DNA of 64,000 bases from Halorientalis sp. LT38 (GTDB lineage Archaea > Halobacteriota > Halobacteria > Halobacteriales > Haloarculaceae), in NCBI RefSeq assembly GCF_037031225.1, contig NZ_JAYEZN010000001.1, positions 2,294,001 through 2,358,000 on the forward strand, written 5' to 3'. The position numbers were made by a program, and so were the translations under genes. Of the stretch, positions 1-8,152 are shown piece by piece (position 1 is the first letter of the stretch; each line of letters starts with the position of its first letter). Below the pieces are notes generated by a model. The model did not search any database. It saw only the letters and a program-made list of their open reading frames with translations, and was not told the origin of the DNA.

Positions 1-1
1 G

Positions 2-1036
2 GCCGCCGCCTGGATCCCGACCCGCGACCTGCCGGTCGACGAGAAGAAACACCGGACCCGGGAGGCAGGGTACGACGACGACCACCAGCGCGACGCGCTG
101 GCCGCCGCCCTCTCCGCCTTCGACGCGCACGAGGACCAGTTCGAGCGCATCGCGGAGAAGGTGCCGCCGCGTCACGACCTCGGGGACGTGCTGGCCCGGG
201 TCGTCGCCGGCGAGGAGTCCGTCGAGGCCGTCCTCAGGGAACTCGAACGCGACCCGGAGGAAGCGTCGGAGTCGACCGAACACATCGCCCGGGAACTCAC
301 CGCCGAGGAGAAGAAGATCAAGCGCCTGGAGGCGCGGGTCGACCGGCTTGAGTCACACAACGAGGACCTGAAAGAGACCATCGCGCGCAAGGACGACCGG
401 ATCGAGGAGTACGAGGAAGAGCTATCCGAGGCCCGTCGGGAGGAGCGCCGCGAGGCCCGGGAGCGCCGGGAGATCACCAGGCTCGAGCGGGAGAACGAGC
501 GCCTGGAGCGCGAAATCGAAGACCGGGACGATCGCCTCGAGGAACTCGAGGGGAAACTCGACCGGCTCAAGTCGCTGTGGAAGCTCGACCACTCGAACTT
601 CGCGGACGTGGCGAGCGAGGACACGGATCTCGTCCCGGTGAAGGTGATCGAGGAGTTCACCACGGGCGCCATCGAGCACGCAGACGAGGCCTACGGGCTC
701 GCCGAGGGGGACGTGATCTACCTGCGGGACGGGAGCGGTGCCGGCCGGTCGACGGCCCAGCGCCTGGCGGACGTGAACCCGCGGGTGGTCGTCCGGGACG
801 GCGGTCGGCTCTCGGAGGTGGCCGACGACCTGCTCTTCGAGCACGACGTGCCGGTCGGACCGGCCGACGACGTCCGGGTCCAGGAGGTCGACGAACTGGC
901 AGTGGCCCGCGAGAGCGAGATCGAGGCCGTGATCGACGACTGGGAGCGCCGCGCGGAGGAACGGGAGAAACAGAACAACGAGCAGATGGTCGACCGGTTG
1001 ATCAGCGAACACCGGGCCGATCGGCCCGAGAGCTGA
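2..1036 (+). CDS. DUF460-family protein, C-terminal part (gene runs off the left edge)
   Basis: The frame is open from base 2, so the gene starts upstream of the window; the first internal ATG (161) is not the start. About 344 residues are visible. The first 55 resemble the end of the RNase H/RuvC-like fold of DUF460 proteins (motif YDDDHQRDALAAA). A long charged coiled coil follows at about bases 280-590, then a globular C-terminal domain. Archaeal DUF460 proteins are annotated as predicted RNase H-like nucleases; no function has been shown, and the catalytic part lies mostly outside the window. The convergent gene 1038-1232 ends one base after this stop. Confidence 0.8.
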   Translation, partial: AAAWIPTRDLPVDEKKHRTREAGYDDDHQRDALAAALSAFDAHEDQFERIAEKVPPRHDLGDVLARVVAGEESVEAVLRELERDPEEASESTEHIARELTAEEKKIKRLEARVDRLESHNEDLKETIARKDDRIEEYEEELSEARREERREARERREITRLERENERLEREIEDRDDRLEELEGKLDRLKSLWKLDHSNFADVASEDTDLVPVKVIEEFTTGAIEHADEAYGLAEGDVIYLRDGSGAGRSTAQRLADVNPRVVVRDGGRLSEVADDLLFEHDVPVGPADDVRVQEVDELAVARESEIEAVIDDWERRAEEREKQNNEQMVDRLISEHRADRPES

Positions 1037-1037
1037 G

Positions 1038-1232
1038 TCAGGTGACGTCCTCGATGCCCATCCCCAGGGCGCCGAGTACCGACGTCACGAACCCGTACGC
1101 CACGAGCAAGAGCCCGGCCACCACGAACGCGATGCCGCTGGCGACGTAGAGGCTCTGCGTCGCCACGACCCCGATGCCGCCGAGCAGGAGCACCAGTCCT
1201 GCGACCCCGGCCGTCCCGATCTTACCACGCAT
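1038..1232 (-). CDS. Small two-helix membrane protein, uncharacterised
   Basis: 64 residues, starting MRGKIGTAGV. It is nearly all hydrophobic: one membrane segment at about residues 6-24 and a second at about 30-56, with a short acidic tail ending EDVT. I chose the ATG at 1230-1232 over an upstream start because the extension has ordinary GC-rich coding-shadow composition and no membrane or domain signal. Small proteins of this shape are common in Halobacteria and have no assigned role. It is convergent with the DUF460 gene. Confidence 0.65.
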   Translation of the reverse strand: MRGKIGTAGVAGLVLLLGGIGVVATQSLYVASGIAFVVAGLLLVAYGFVTSVLGALGMGIEDVT

Positions 1233-1360
1233 AGATCCCTCTCGCCACTCGGGTAGCTTAAACGCGGTGACTCGTCCCGGACCCGCCGACAGCCGCAACC
1301 GGCGCGGGAACTGCACGACGGCAGGGCGATCGGCAATACATCACCAAACCATACAGAAAA

Positions 1361-1368
1361 TTTTTATC
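1361..1368 (+). promoter_or_regulatory. Predicted TATA box of the repeat-rich secreted protein
   Basis: A T-run followed by ATC lies about 30 bases before the ATG at 1394, in an AT-rich island (1340-1387) inside very GC-rich DNA. The spacing fits a leaderless archaeal transcript. Confidence 0.5.
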
Positions 1369-1393
1369 TATATCTAAACGAAATTAATGCGCT

Positions 1394-3157
1394 ATGGGGG
1401 AGAGATGGACGATGACGGTCGTTGCCGTCGTCGCGCTCGGAATCGTGGCCGTGGGGGCCGCGGGGACCGCGGGGGCGGTCGGTGGCCCGACCGTCGACGG
1501 TGATCGCGCGGCGATCGGGGGGGTACAGACGAACGAGACGAACACCACAGGGGGCACCGTCGCGGGGACGGTGACCGACGGCGACGGTTCGCCGGTCGCG
1601 AACGCCACGGTGACCGTCGGGGAGACGGCCACCACGACGAACGCGACGGGCGGCTACGCGGTGGAACTGGCCGAAGGGTCGTACGCGCTCGCCGTGTCCG
1701 TCGACGGCGAGCAGGTCGCGACGCGGTCGGTGAACGTGACCGCAGGCGAGACGACCGTCGTCGACGTCAGCGTCACTGTCACCGCGACGGTCCGCGGGAC
1801 CGTGACGGACGTCGACGGGGAGCCGATCAGTTCGGTGTCCGTCGATCTGCGTGAACCGGGCGGGTTCGAGGACACCGCCGGGTTCCCCGACGAGTACGTG
1901 GCCCGGACGCAGCCGGCCGCCGACGGGAGCTACGAGCTCGCGGTCGAGGCGGGCGAGTACGTCCTCGGCGCCGGGAGCGTCGAGTACGCCCTCTCGGTGA
2001 CGAACGTCTCGCTCTCGCCGGGCGAGACGCTGACCCGGAACCTCACGCTCGAACGGGCCGACGGCGGGATCACCGGCACCGTGACGGACCAGGCGGGGAC
2101 GCCGATCGCGAACGCGACGGTGGGCACGCTGAACGGCACCGCGTCGACCACCACCGGCGCGGACGGGACGTTCGACCTCACACTGGCCGCCGGCGAGTAT
2201 ACGGTCGTCGCCGACGCCGACGGCTACCGGGAGACGACCCATCCGGTGATCGTCCAGTCGGGCGTGACCGTGGCCTTCGACCCGACGCTCACCGCGGTGA
2301 ACGAGTCCCAGTCGCCGCTCACCATCGCCATCGACGGGACCTCCGGTCCGGTGGCGCCCGGCGACACGCTCGCGGTCGACGCGTCGGTGACCAACGTCGA
2401 CAGCGAGTCGGTCGGGCGGACCGTGACCCTCGACGTGGCCGGCGAGGCCGTCGACGACACGTACCTCTCGGTGCCGGGGGGCGAGACCCAGTCGGTCACG
2501 CTCCTCTGGACGACCAGCGCGGACGACGAGGGGAGCTACACCGCGACGGTCCGGAGCGAGGACGCGACCGCGTCGACCCTCGTCAGCGTCGATCCGTCGC
2601 TGAACGGCACCGACGGTGACACCGGTGACGAGAATACCACCGACGGGTCCACCGGCACCGACGACGGGTCCGACGGCACCGACACGGACGACGGGACCGA
2701 CCCGAACTTCGACACGGGTGAGGAGTCCGCCCTCGGCTTCGACACGGGCGGGGCCGAGGACGTCAGCCCGGACTTCGACACGGGCGACGGCTCGGGCGAC
2801 TCGGGGCTGAACTTCGACACGGGAGACGACTCGGGCGACTCGGGGCTGAACTTCGACACGGGAGACGACTCGGGCGACTCGGGGCTGAACTTCGACACGG
2901 GAGACGACTCGGGCGACTCGGGGCTGAACTTCGACACCGGCGAAGGGTCGGATGGCGCGCTGAACTTCGACACCGGCGGGGGGTCGGACACCGGGCTGGA
3001 CTTCGCGACGGGCGGCGACTCGGGCGCCATGACCTTCGACTTCGGGACCGAGACCTCCGGGTTCGGCTTCGAGTTCGAGGGATCGGACTCGACGGACGGG
3101 CTCTCCTTCCCGACCAGCGGCGCTGACCAGTCGCTGGACTTCGAGACTGGGAACTGA
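1394..3157 (+). CDS. Secreted carboxypeptidase-regulatory-like protein with C-terminal FDTG repeats
   Basis: 587 residues. An N-terminal signal peptide (hydrophobic at about 8-31, VVAVVALGIVAVGAAGTAGAVGG) predicts export. Residues about 50-300 hold three beta-rich carboxypeptidase-regulatory-like (transthyretin-type) modules, each with the pattern G-T-V-x-D-x-G-x-P-[IV]-x-[ND]-A. A CARDB/Ig-like module follows at about 305-400, then an Asp/Gly/Thr linker and a repeat tract whose unit ends in NFDTGD. No C-terminal anchor, PGF-CTERM or second membrane helix is visible, so it is probably secreted or held on the S-layer by the domains. Domain classes are recognised by pattern only. The protein's role is unknown. 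Confidence 0.7.
   Translation: MGERWTMTVVAVVALGIVAVGAAGTAGAVGGPTVDGDRAAIGGVQTNETNTTGGTVAGTVTDGDGSPVANATVTVGETATTTNATGGYAVELAEGSYALAVSVDGEQVATRSVNVTAGETTVVDVSVTVTATVRGTVTDVDGEPISSVSVDLREPGGFEDTAGFPDEYVARTQPAADGSYELAVEAGEYVLGAGSVEYALSVTNVSLSPGETLTRNLTLERADGGITGTVTDQAGTPIANATVGTLNGTASTTTGADGTFDLTLAAGEYTVVADADGYRETTHPVIVQSGVTVAFDPTLTAVNESQSPLTIAIDGTSGPVAPGDTLAVDASVTNVDSESVGRTVTLDVAGEAVDDTYLSVPGGETQSVTLLWTTSADDEGSYTATVRSEDATASTLVSVDPSLNGTDGDTGDENTTDGSTGTDDGSDGTDTDDGTDPNFDTGEESALGFDTGGAEDVSPDFDTGDGSGDSGLNFDTGDDSGDSGLNFDTGDDSGDSGLNFDTGDDSGDSGLNFDTGEGSDGALNFDTGGGSDTGLDFATGGDSGAMTFDFGTETSGFGFEFEGSDSTDGLSFPTSGADQSLDFETGN
2791..2946 (+). repeat. Four direct copies of a 39-bp in-frame coding repeat
   Basis: Copies start at 2791, 2830, 2869 and 2908. 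The unit encodes 13 residues (SGDSGLNFDTGDD) and is almost identical at the DNA level, which points to recent slippage or unequal exchange. Degenerate copies continue to the stop codon as variants of NFDTGG and DFATGG, and FDTG also occurs upstream at about 2705-2790. Confidence 0.9.
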
Positions 3158-3202
3158 GAGGGTCGCGGCCCTCTTTCGACGGCGAGAAAACGAACGAACC
3201 GC

Positions 3203-4270
3203 TCAGAACTCGTTGCAGACGGGGATGCCGACGGTCTCGTAGTTGCCCATGTTGCCGATGACCTCCGGGACCTCCTCGAGGGAGACGGTCTCGGTGACGA
3301 TCTGGCCGGGGTCGATCTTGTCGCGGGCCATCATGCGGAAGATCTGGTCGTACTCGTTCGGGGGCATGCCGAACGAGCCGTAGAACTCGCGTTCGTCCAT
3401 GACCATGTTGTCGACGGGCAACTCGACGTTCCCGTTGTTCTCGCCGGTTGTCAGCCCGATCTGGAGGTGCTGGCCGGCCTTCCCGAGGGAGTTGACGGCG
3501 GCCTTGCAGGTCTCGGCGACGCCCAGCGCGTCGACGGCCACGTCGACGCCGCCGGTCCCGTCGACGTGTGCCTTGACCGCCTGGGCGGTGTCCTGCACTT
3601 CCGAGGCGTTGATGATCTCGTCGGCGCCGAGGCCCTCGGCGGCCCAGAGCTGTTCGTCCTTGATGTCGACCGCGATGACGTTGGCGCCGAGCGCGTCGGC
3701 GATGTGGACCGCGGAGAGGCCGACCCCACCGCAGCCGTGGATGGCGACCCAGTCGCCGGGCGTGACGTCGACGCGGCTGACGAGGCCGTGGAACGCGGTC
3801 GCGAACCGACAGCCGAGGCCGGCCACGGAGACCGGGTCGACGTCGTCGGGCAGTTTCACGACGTTGTGGTCGGCCTCGCGGACGGGGAAACGCTCGGCGA
3901 AGGCCCCGGGGGCCATCTGCAGGAAGCCGAGGGGGACCATCCGGTCGCAGATGTTCCCGCGGCCGTCACGGCAGTGCTGACAGGTGCCGTCGGAGAGGTT
4001 GAACGGGACGGTCACCATGTCGCCCTCGCGGAAGCGTTCGACGTTTTCCCCCACCTCGACGACGCGGCCGGCGGGTTCGTGCCCGAAGATCAGCCCCTCC
4101 GTCGGGACGACGCCGATGTGGCCCCAGTCGCCCTTCCAGGCGTGCCAGTCGCTCCGGCAGATCCCACAGGCCTCCGTCTCCACGACCACCTGGTCCTCGT
4201 CAGCTGTCGGTTCCGCCACGTCCTGGATCTCGAGCGGCTCTTCGACCCCCTGAAAGACTGCTGCTTTCAT
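3203..4270 (-). CDS. Zinc-dependent medium-chain alcohol dehydrogenase
   Basis: 355 residues from the ATG at 4268-4270 (MKAAVF, the usual start of this family); a longer open frame upstream lacks family sequence. It should oxidise an alcohol with NAD(P)+ in the cytoplasm. Visible motifs are the catalytic-zinc region CGICRSDWH (35-43), GHEPAGRVVEVG (63-74), a structural-zinc loop DGTCQHCRDGRGNIC and the Rossmann motif GCGGVGLSA. The first of the four expected structural-zinc cysteines appears to be Asp (about residue 94), leaving three. The substrate cannot be told from sequence. It is divergent from eif1A across an AT-rich promoter region at 4271-4476. Confidence 0.85.
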   Translation of the reverse strand: MKAAVFQGVEEPLEIQDVAEPTADEDQVVVETEACGICRSDWHAWKGDWGHIGVVPTEGLIFGHEPAGRVVEVGENVERFREGDMVTVPFNLSDGTCQHCRDGRGNICDRMVPLGFLQMAPGAFAERFPVREADHNVVKLPDDVDPVSVAGLGCRFATAFHGLVSRVDVTPGDWVAIHGCGGVGLSAVHIADALGANVIAVDIKDEQLWAAEGLGADEIINASEVQDTAQAVKAHVDGTGGVDVAVDALGVAETCKAAVNSLGKAGQHLQIGLTTGENNGNVELPVDNMVMDEREFYGSFGMPPNEYDQIFRMMARDKIDPGQIVTETVSLEEVPEVIGNMGNYETVGIPVCNEF

Positions 4271-4476
4271 ACACCACCCTTCTATAGAGACTCCGTAATA
4301 AAACATTGGTAGGCCTTTTCATACCCCGTTCTTTTCAGGGTTAACTGGTTATATACGGGCGTTTTTCTTGCGGTGTGGTAGCGTGTCGGTTCGGCGGGCG
4401 GTCGCCCCGAATCCGGGCGCTCGACCCCGTCCGATTCTTGAAAAACTTAAACCGTCTGCCCGCCCAACTGGCGTCT

Positions 4477-4761
4477 ATGAGCGACAACGAGGGGCGTACG
4501 GACCTCAGGATGCCAGAGGAGGACGAGGTCTTCGCGGTAGTCGTGGAGATGCTCGGTGCGAACCGGGTGCGCGTCAGATGCATGGACGGCGTCGAACGGA
4601 CCGCCCGCATCCCCGGCAAGATGCAGAAACGCATCTGGATCCGGGAGGACGACGTGGTCCTCGTCGAGCCGTGGGACTGGCAGGACGAGAAGGGCGACAT
4701 CTCGTGGCGCTACGAGAAACAGGAGGCCGACCAGCTCCGCCAGGAGGGCCACATCGAGTAG
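4477..4761 (+). CDS. eif1A: Translation initiation factor aIF1A
   Basis: 94 residues, start [13 protein letters not shown] at 4477. It binds the small ribosomal subunit during initiation. The OB-fold region carries the family signatures [23 protein letters not shown] and [17 protein letters not shown]. The longer open frame from 4375 was rejected because the added residues have no family counterpart. An AAAAACTTAAACC box lies about 30 bases before the start. RIO1 kinase follows after 67 bases, so the two form a translation/ribosome-assembly pair. Confidence 0.95.
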   Translation: MSDNEGRTDLRMPEEDEVFAVVVEMLGANRVRVRCMDGVERTARIPGKMQKRIWIREDDVVLVEPWDWQDEKGDISWRYEKQEADQLRQEGHIE

Positions 4762-4828
4762 TGTCCGTGTCACAACGCCGGGCGCGCAGCCGCGACGGGC
4801 CCACGGGACGGCGACGCCGGAGGCAGTC

Positions 4829-5677
4829 GTGACGGCCGAGTTCGACCTCGTCGACGCCGAGGACGTCGACTCACCGGGCGACGAGTGGGAGGAGATCGAC
4901 GTCAGCGACACCGAAGCCGACCGGATCGCCCGCAAGCGCGACCGGGAGTTCAGCGACTTTCGCGAGCGGATCAAGGACGCAGACCAGTTCAAGGTCGAGG
5001 CCTCCGTCTTCGACGACGCCACCTTCGGCGCCCTCTACAAACTCGTTCAGGACGGTCACATCGACGCCTTCGGCGGCCCCATCTCGACCGGCAAGGAAGC
5101 GAACGTCTACTCGGCGCTGGGCGGGGACGACGAAGTCGCGGTCAAGGTCTACCGGATCAACGCCTCCGATTTCCGGGACATGCGGGGCTACCTCGACGGC
5201 GACCCCCGCTTCGAGGGCATCGGCTCGAACAAGAGTGACGTGGTCAAAGCCTGGGTCCGAAAGGAGTACGCCAACCTCAAGCGCGCACAGGCGGCCGGCG
5301 TCCGGGTCCCCGAACCGATCGCCGTCGAGCGCAACGTCCTCGTGATGGAACTGCTCGGGATCGACGAGGGCCGGGCCAAGCGACTCGCGGAGGTCCACGT
5401 CGAGAACCCCGAGACGGCCTTCGAGGTCGTCCGCGAGTACATGCGCCGACTCCACGACGCCGGCCTCGTCCACGGCGACCTCTCCGAGTACAACATCATC
5501 CTCCACGGCGAGGAACTCGTCGTCATCGACCTGGGGCAGGCGGTCACCGTCCACCACCCCAACAGCCGCGACTTTCTCGAACGGGACTGCCACAACGTCG
5601 CCGCGTTCTTCCGCCGGCAGGGCCTCGAGGTCGACGACGACGACTTGCTCGAATTCGTCACCGGCGGCGACGAGTGA
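4829..5677 (+). CDS. rio1: RIO1-type serine/threonine protein kinase
   Basis: 282 residues from a GTG start at 4829, chosen because a GGAGG Shine-Dalgarno sequence sits five bases upstream and the family begins near here. RIO kinases are atypical kinases/ATPases needed for maturation of the small ribosomal subunit. Motifs are the ATP-loop STGKEANVYSA (86-96), the VKVY lysine (106), catalytic HGDLSEYN (His215-Asp217) and metal-binding DLGQ (Asp234). The N-terminus (1-40) is strongly acidic. Together with eif1A upstream and the KH protein at 6831 it fits a ribosome-biogenesis neighbourhood, although a convergent oxidoreductase gene now lies in between. Confidence 0.93.
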   Translation: MTAEFDLVDAEDVDSPGDEWEEIDVSDTEADRIARKRDREFSDFRERIKDADQFKVEASVFDDATFGALYKLVQDGHIDAFGGPISTGKEANVYSALGGDDEVAVKVYRINASDFRDMRGYLDGDPRFEGIGSNKSDVVKAWVRKEYANLKRAQAAGVRVPEPIAVERNVLVMELLGIDEGRAKRLAEVHVENPETAFEVVREYMRRLHDAGLVHGDLSEYNIILHGEELVVIDLGQAVTVHHPNSRDFLERDCHNVAAFFRRQGLEVDDDDLLEFVTGGDE

Positions 5678-5678
5678 G

Positions 5679-6635
5679 CTAGTCGATTTCGGACAAGACC
5701 TCGTCCTCGTAGGTCTGGAGAACGCCCTCGACGTCGGCGCCGACCTGGTGGACGACGACGTGGTCGAACCCCGCCTCGGCGAACGATTCGATTTGCTCGA
5801 CGTGAGTCGACGGGTCCGGGTCGGTGACGGTGCTCCCCTCGGCGATGTCTGCCTTCGAGACCTGCTGGCTGGCCTGTCGGAAGTGGACCGGCGTCCCGAG
5901 TTCCGTCGAGAGATCGCCCGGGAGCGCTGTGTTGGGCCAGCGCTCGTGGGCCTGCTCGACGGCCTCGTCCTCACTGTCGGCGTAGGAGACGGTTAGCTGG
6001 GCGTAGGCGGGCCCCTCGCCGCCTTCGTCGCGGTACCGCTGGAGCGGTTCCTCCTGTGGGCCGACGGTGTAGAAGCCGTCGCCGATCTCGGCGGCCAGGG
6101 TGGCGGCTTTCGGCCCGTAGGCCGAGGCGTAGACCGGCGGGGGCTCCTCGGGGAGGGTGAACAGTTTGGCGTTCTCGACGGTGTAGTGGTCGCCGTGGTG
6201 GGTGATCTCGTCGCCGCGCCAGAGCGCGCGGATCACCCGGACGGCCTCGTCGAGCATCTCCAGGCGGACGGCGGCCGGCGGCCAGTAGTCGCCGACGACG
6301 TGTTCGTTGAGCCGCTCGCCCGTGCCGACGCCGAAGAAGAAGCGCCCGTCGAGCATTTCCGCGGCCGTCGCGGTCGCCTGCGCGAGAAGGGCCGGGTGGT
6401 AGCGCTGGATCGGGCAGGTGACGCCCGTGCCGACCTCGATCTCGTCGGTCGCCTCGGCGACGCCGCCGAGGGTCGTCCAGGCGAAGGGGCTCTCCCCCTG
6501 GTCCGGGATCCAGGGGTGGTAGTGGTCGGAGAGGGCCACGAAGTCGAAGCCGGCCGCCTCTGCACGGGCCGCCTGGTCGACCAGTTCGCCGGGGCCGTAG
6601 AGCTCGCTCGAGAGTGCAAAGCCCACGTCGGTCAT
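5679..6635 (-). CDS. F420-dependent LLM-class oxidoreductase (G6PDH-related family)
   Basis: 318 residues. This is a TIM-barrel luciferase-like monooxygenase-class protein, of the type that uses deazaflavin F420 rather than FMN. Signatures are FDFVALSDHYHPWIPDQGESPFAWTTLGG near the N-terminus, GTGVTCPIQRYHPA, and FFFGVGTGERLNEHVVGDYWPPAAVRLEML, all typical of the subfamily related to F420-dependent glucose-6-phosphate dehydrogenase. The substrate is unknown. Its stop codon is one base from that of RIO1, in a tail-to-tail arrangement. Confidence 0.85.
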   Translation of the reverse strand: MTDVGFALSSELYGPGELVDQAARAEAAGFDFVALSDHYHPWIPDQGESPFAWTTLGGVAEATDEIEVGTGVTCPIQRYHPALLAQATATAAEMLDGRFFFGVGTGERLNEHVVGDYWPPAAVRLEMLDEAVRVIRALWRGDEITHHGDHYTVENAKLFTLPEEPPPVYASAYGPKAATLAAEIGDGFYTVGPQEEPLQRYRDEGGEGPAYAQLTVSYADSEDEAVEQAHERWPNTALPGDLSTELGTPVHFRQASQQVSKADIAEGSTVTDPDPSTHVEQIESFAEAGFDHVVVHQVGADVEGVLQTYEDEVLSEID

Positions 6636-6830
6636 GCCGAATCACCGCTTTCCATAGCGGGCCGACTGTCCACGGCAGCCGCCATAATCACCAGTCTAGG
6701 TGAAAAAACACGAATTCGGGACCCGTGGCGCCGCCACAGCGGGTCCGGCCCGGCGATCGCGGCCCGACGGGACGGGCGGCGAGCCGTGCGAAGGCTTCAA
6801 ACATGGCGGTACCGTATCCCCGCGTATATT

Positions 6831-7379
6831 ATGCAGCACGTGAAGATTCCGCAGGACCGCATCGGCGTGCTCATCGGCGAGGGCGGCGAGACGATGCGCG
6901 AGATCGAAGAGCGCTCGGAGGTCCGCCTCGACATCGATTCAGAGAGCGGGTCGGTTCGCATCGAGAAGGTCGGCGACCCCATCGTCGGGCTCAACGGCCC
7001 GGACATCGTCAAGGCCATCGGCCGCGGGTTCGCCCCCGAGGACGCCCTGGAACTGCTCGCCGACGACCTGATGATGCTCGAGGTGGTCGACCTGAAGGCC
7101 GCCTCCCGGAACAAGAAGGACATGCGCCGGAACAAGGGCCGGCTCATCGGCGAGGACGGGCGCACGCGCGAACTGATGGAAGAGCTGTCCGGCGCGGCGG
7201 TCGTCATCTACGGCTCGACGCTGTCGATCATCGGCCAGCCCGAACAGGTCGACACCGTCCGCGAAGCCGCGGAGATGATCCTCGACGGCGCGCCCCACGG
7301 CTCGGTCTACTCGTTCCTCGAGCGCCGCCACAACGAGATGAAACGCGAGGGCATGGAGTACCACCAGTTCACGGGCTAA
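6831..7379 (+). CDS. KH-domain RNA-binding protein, PNO1/Dim2-like
   Basis: 182 residues. Two KH modules are visible: the first has IGVLIGEGGETMREIEE (GxxG loop at about 15-18), the second GRLIGEDGRTRELMEE. The C-terminus carries HGSVYSFLERRHNEMKRE, typical of archaeal homologues of eukaryotic Pno1/Dim2, which binds pre-16S rRNA and works with RIO kinases in 30S maturation. The ATG at 6831 gives the family length, and a TTCAAA box about 33 bases upstream fits a leaderless transcript. A TATATT directly touching the ATG is too close to act as promoter for this start. Confidence 0.9.
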   Translation: MQHVKIPQDRIGVLIGEGGETMREIEERSEVRLDIDSESGSVRIEKVGDPIVGLNGPDIVKAIGRGFAPEDALELLADDLMMLEVVDLKAASRNKKDMRRNKGRLIGEDGRTRELMEELSGAAVVIYGSTLSIIGQPEQVDTVREAAEMILDGAPHGSVYSFLERRHNEMKREGMEYHQFTG

Positions 7380-7395
7380 CCCGGGCAGCCAGCGT

Positions 7396-7914
7396 CTATC
7401 CGCTCTCGTCCTCTTCTTCGTCTTCCAGCGACACGTCGCCGATCGCCTCTGCGATGTCGTCGTCCGCCGCGGCGTCCTCCGCCTCTTCGTCGACGGGTTC
7501 GCTCCCCGCTTCGAGATCCATCGGTTCCGTCTCGGGTTCGACGTCCGCGTCGAGCGTCGCCGATTCGCTGCCCGACTCGGCGCCGAGGTCGGCCCCGGTG
7601 CCGTCGCCGGAGCCGCCCAGGTCCCCCGACCCGCCCTCGGACGCGGACGGTGCGTCGGTGGTGGTCTCGCCCAGGTCGGCGTCCGGATCGGTCGGCTCCT
7701 CTAGGTCGAGCTGGCGTTCGAGCAGCTTCACCCGCTCTTCGAGTTCCGAGACGCGGCTGGCGACCGCCGGGGCCTGCGTCGTCGCGAGGTCGGACATCGG
7801 TCGGTTGGCGACGATCCAGCGGAGGTACGCGCCGCGGTCGTCGAACCCCTGGAGCCGGGCCTCCTCGTCCAGTTCGGCCACCAGCTCGTCGTCCAGACGT
7901 AGACGGATCTCCAT
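7396..7914 (-). CDS. Ribbon-helix-helix-like protein with coiled coil and acidic tail
   Basis: 172 residues from the ATG at 7912-7914. A TTTAC box about 31 bases upstream on the minus strand supports this start over the longer frame. Residues 1-45 (MEIRLRLDDELVAELDEEARLQGFDDRGAYLRWIV) look like a ribbon-helix-helix or CopG-type DNA-binding segment. A short coiled coil (SELEERVKLLERQLDL) follows, then about 85 highly acidic, low-complexity residues. It may be a small transcription regulator; the target is unknown. It lies between the KH gene and the thermosome gene. Confidence 0.65.
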   Translation of the reverse strand: MEIRLRLDDELVAELDEEARLQGFDDRGAYLRWIVANRPMSDLATTQAPAVASRVSELEERVKLLERQLDLEEPTDPDADLGETTTDAPSASEGGSGDLGGSGDGTGADLGAESGSESATLDADVEPETEPMDLEAGSEPVDEEAEDAAADDDIAEAIGDVSLEDEEEDESG

Positions 7915-8115
7915 CGCGCGAACGTATGTGAACCCATACCGTAAATCCCGGTGTCGTGTCAGGGTCCCGGCCTGCGCTCGTCCCTGCACGGCGGTCCTCG
8001 CCTCCGGCCGCGCCCCTTCCGATCGCCGTCGGGGTGTTTAAACCGGACCGTGACACGCGGTGACACGTCGGCGGTGCCCCCTCTGTTTGGCGGTTTGGGA
8101 TGCGGGTACCACAAC

Positions 8116-8126
8116 AGTTATATAGA
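8116..8126 (+). promoter_or_regulatory. TATA box of the thermosome gene
   Basis: AGTTATATAGA lies about 30-36 bases before the ATG at 8153, in a strongly AT-rich patch. This places transcription start close to the start codon, so there is little or no 5' leader. Confidence 0.65.
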
Positions 8127-8152
8127 ATGGCAATACAATTCTTTGCTTGACT

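Noticed and set aside
2536-3030. Minus-strand open frame with SPVSKFSPESPESS repeats
   Set aside because: It is simply the reverse complement of the 39-bp coding repeats of the exported protein.
6825-6830. TATATT directly before the KH gene as promoter
   Set aside because: It touches the start codon; a box 25-35 bases upstream is needed, and TTCAAA at about 6797 fits better.
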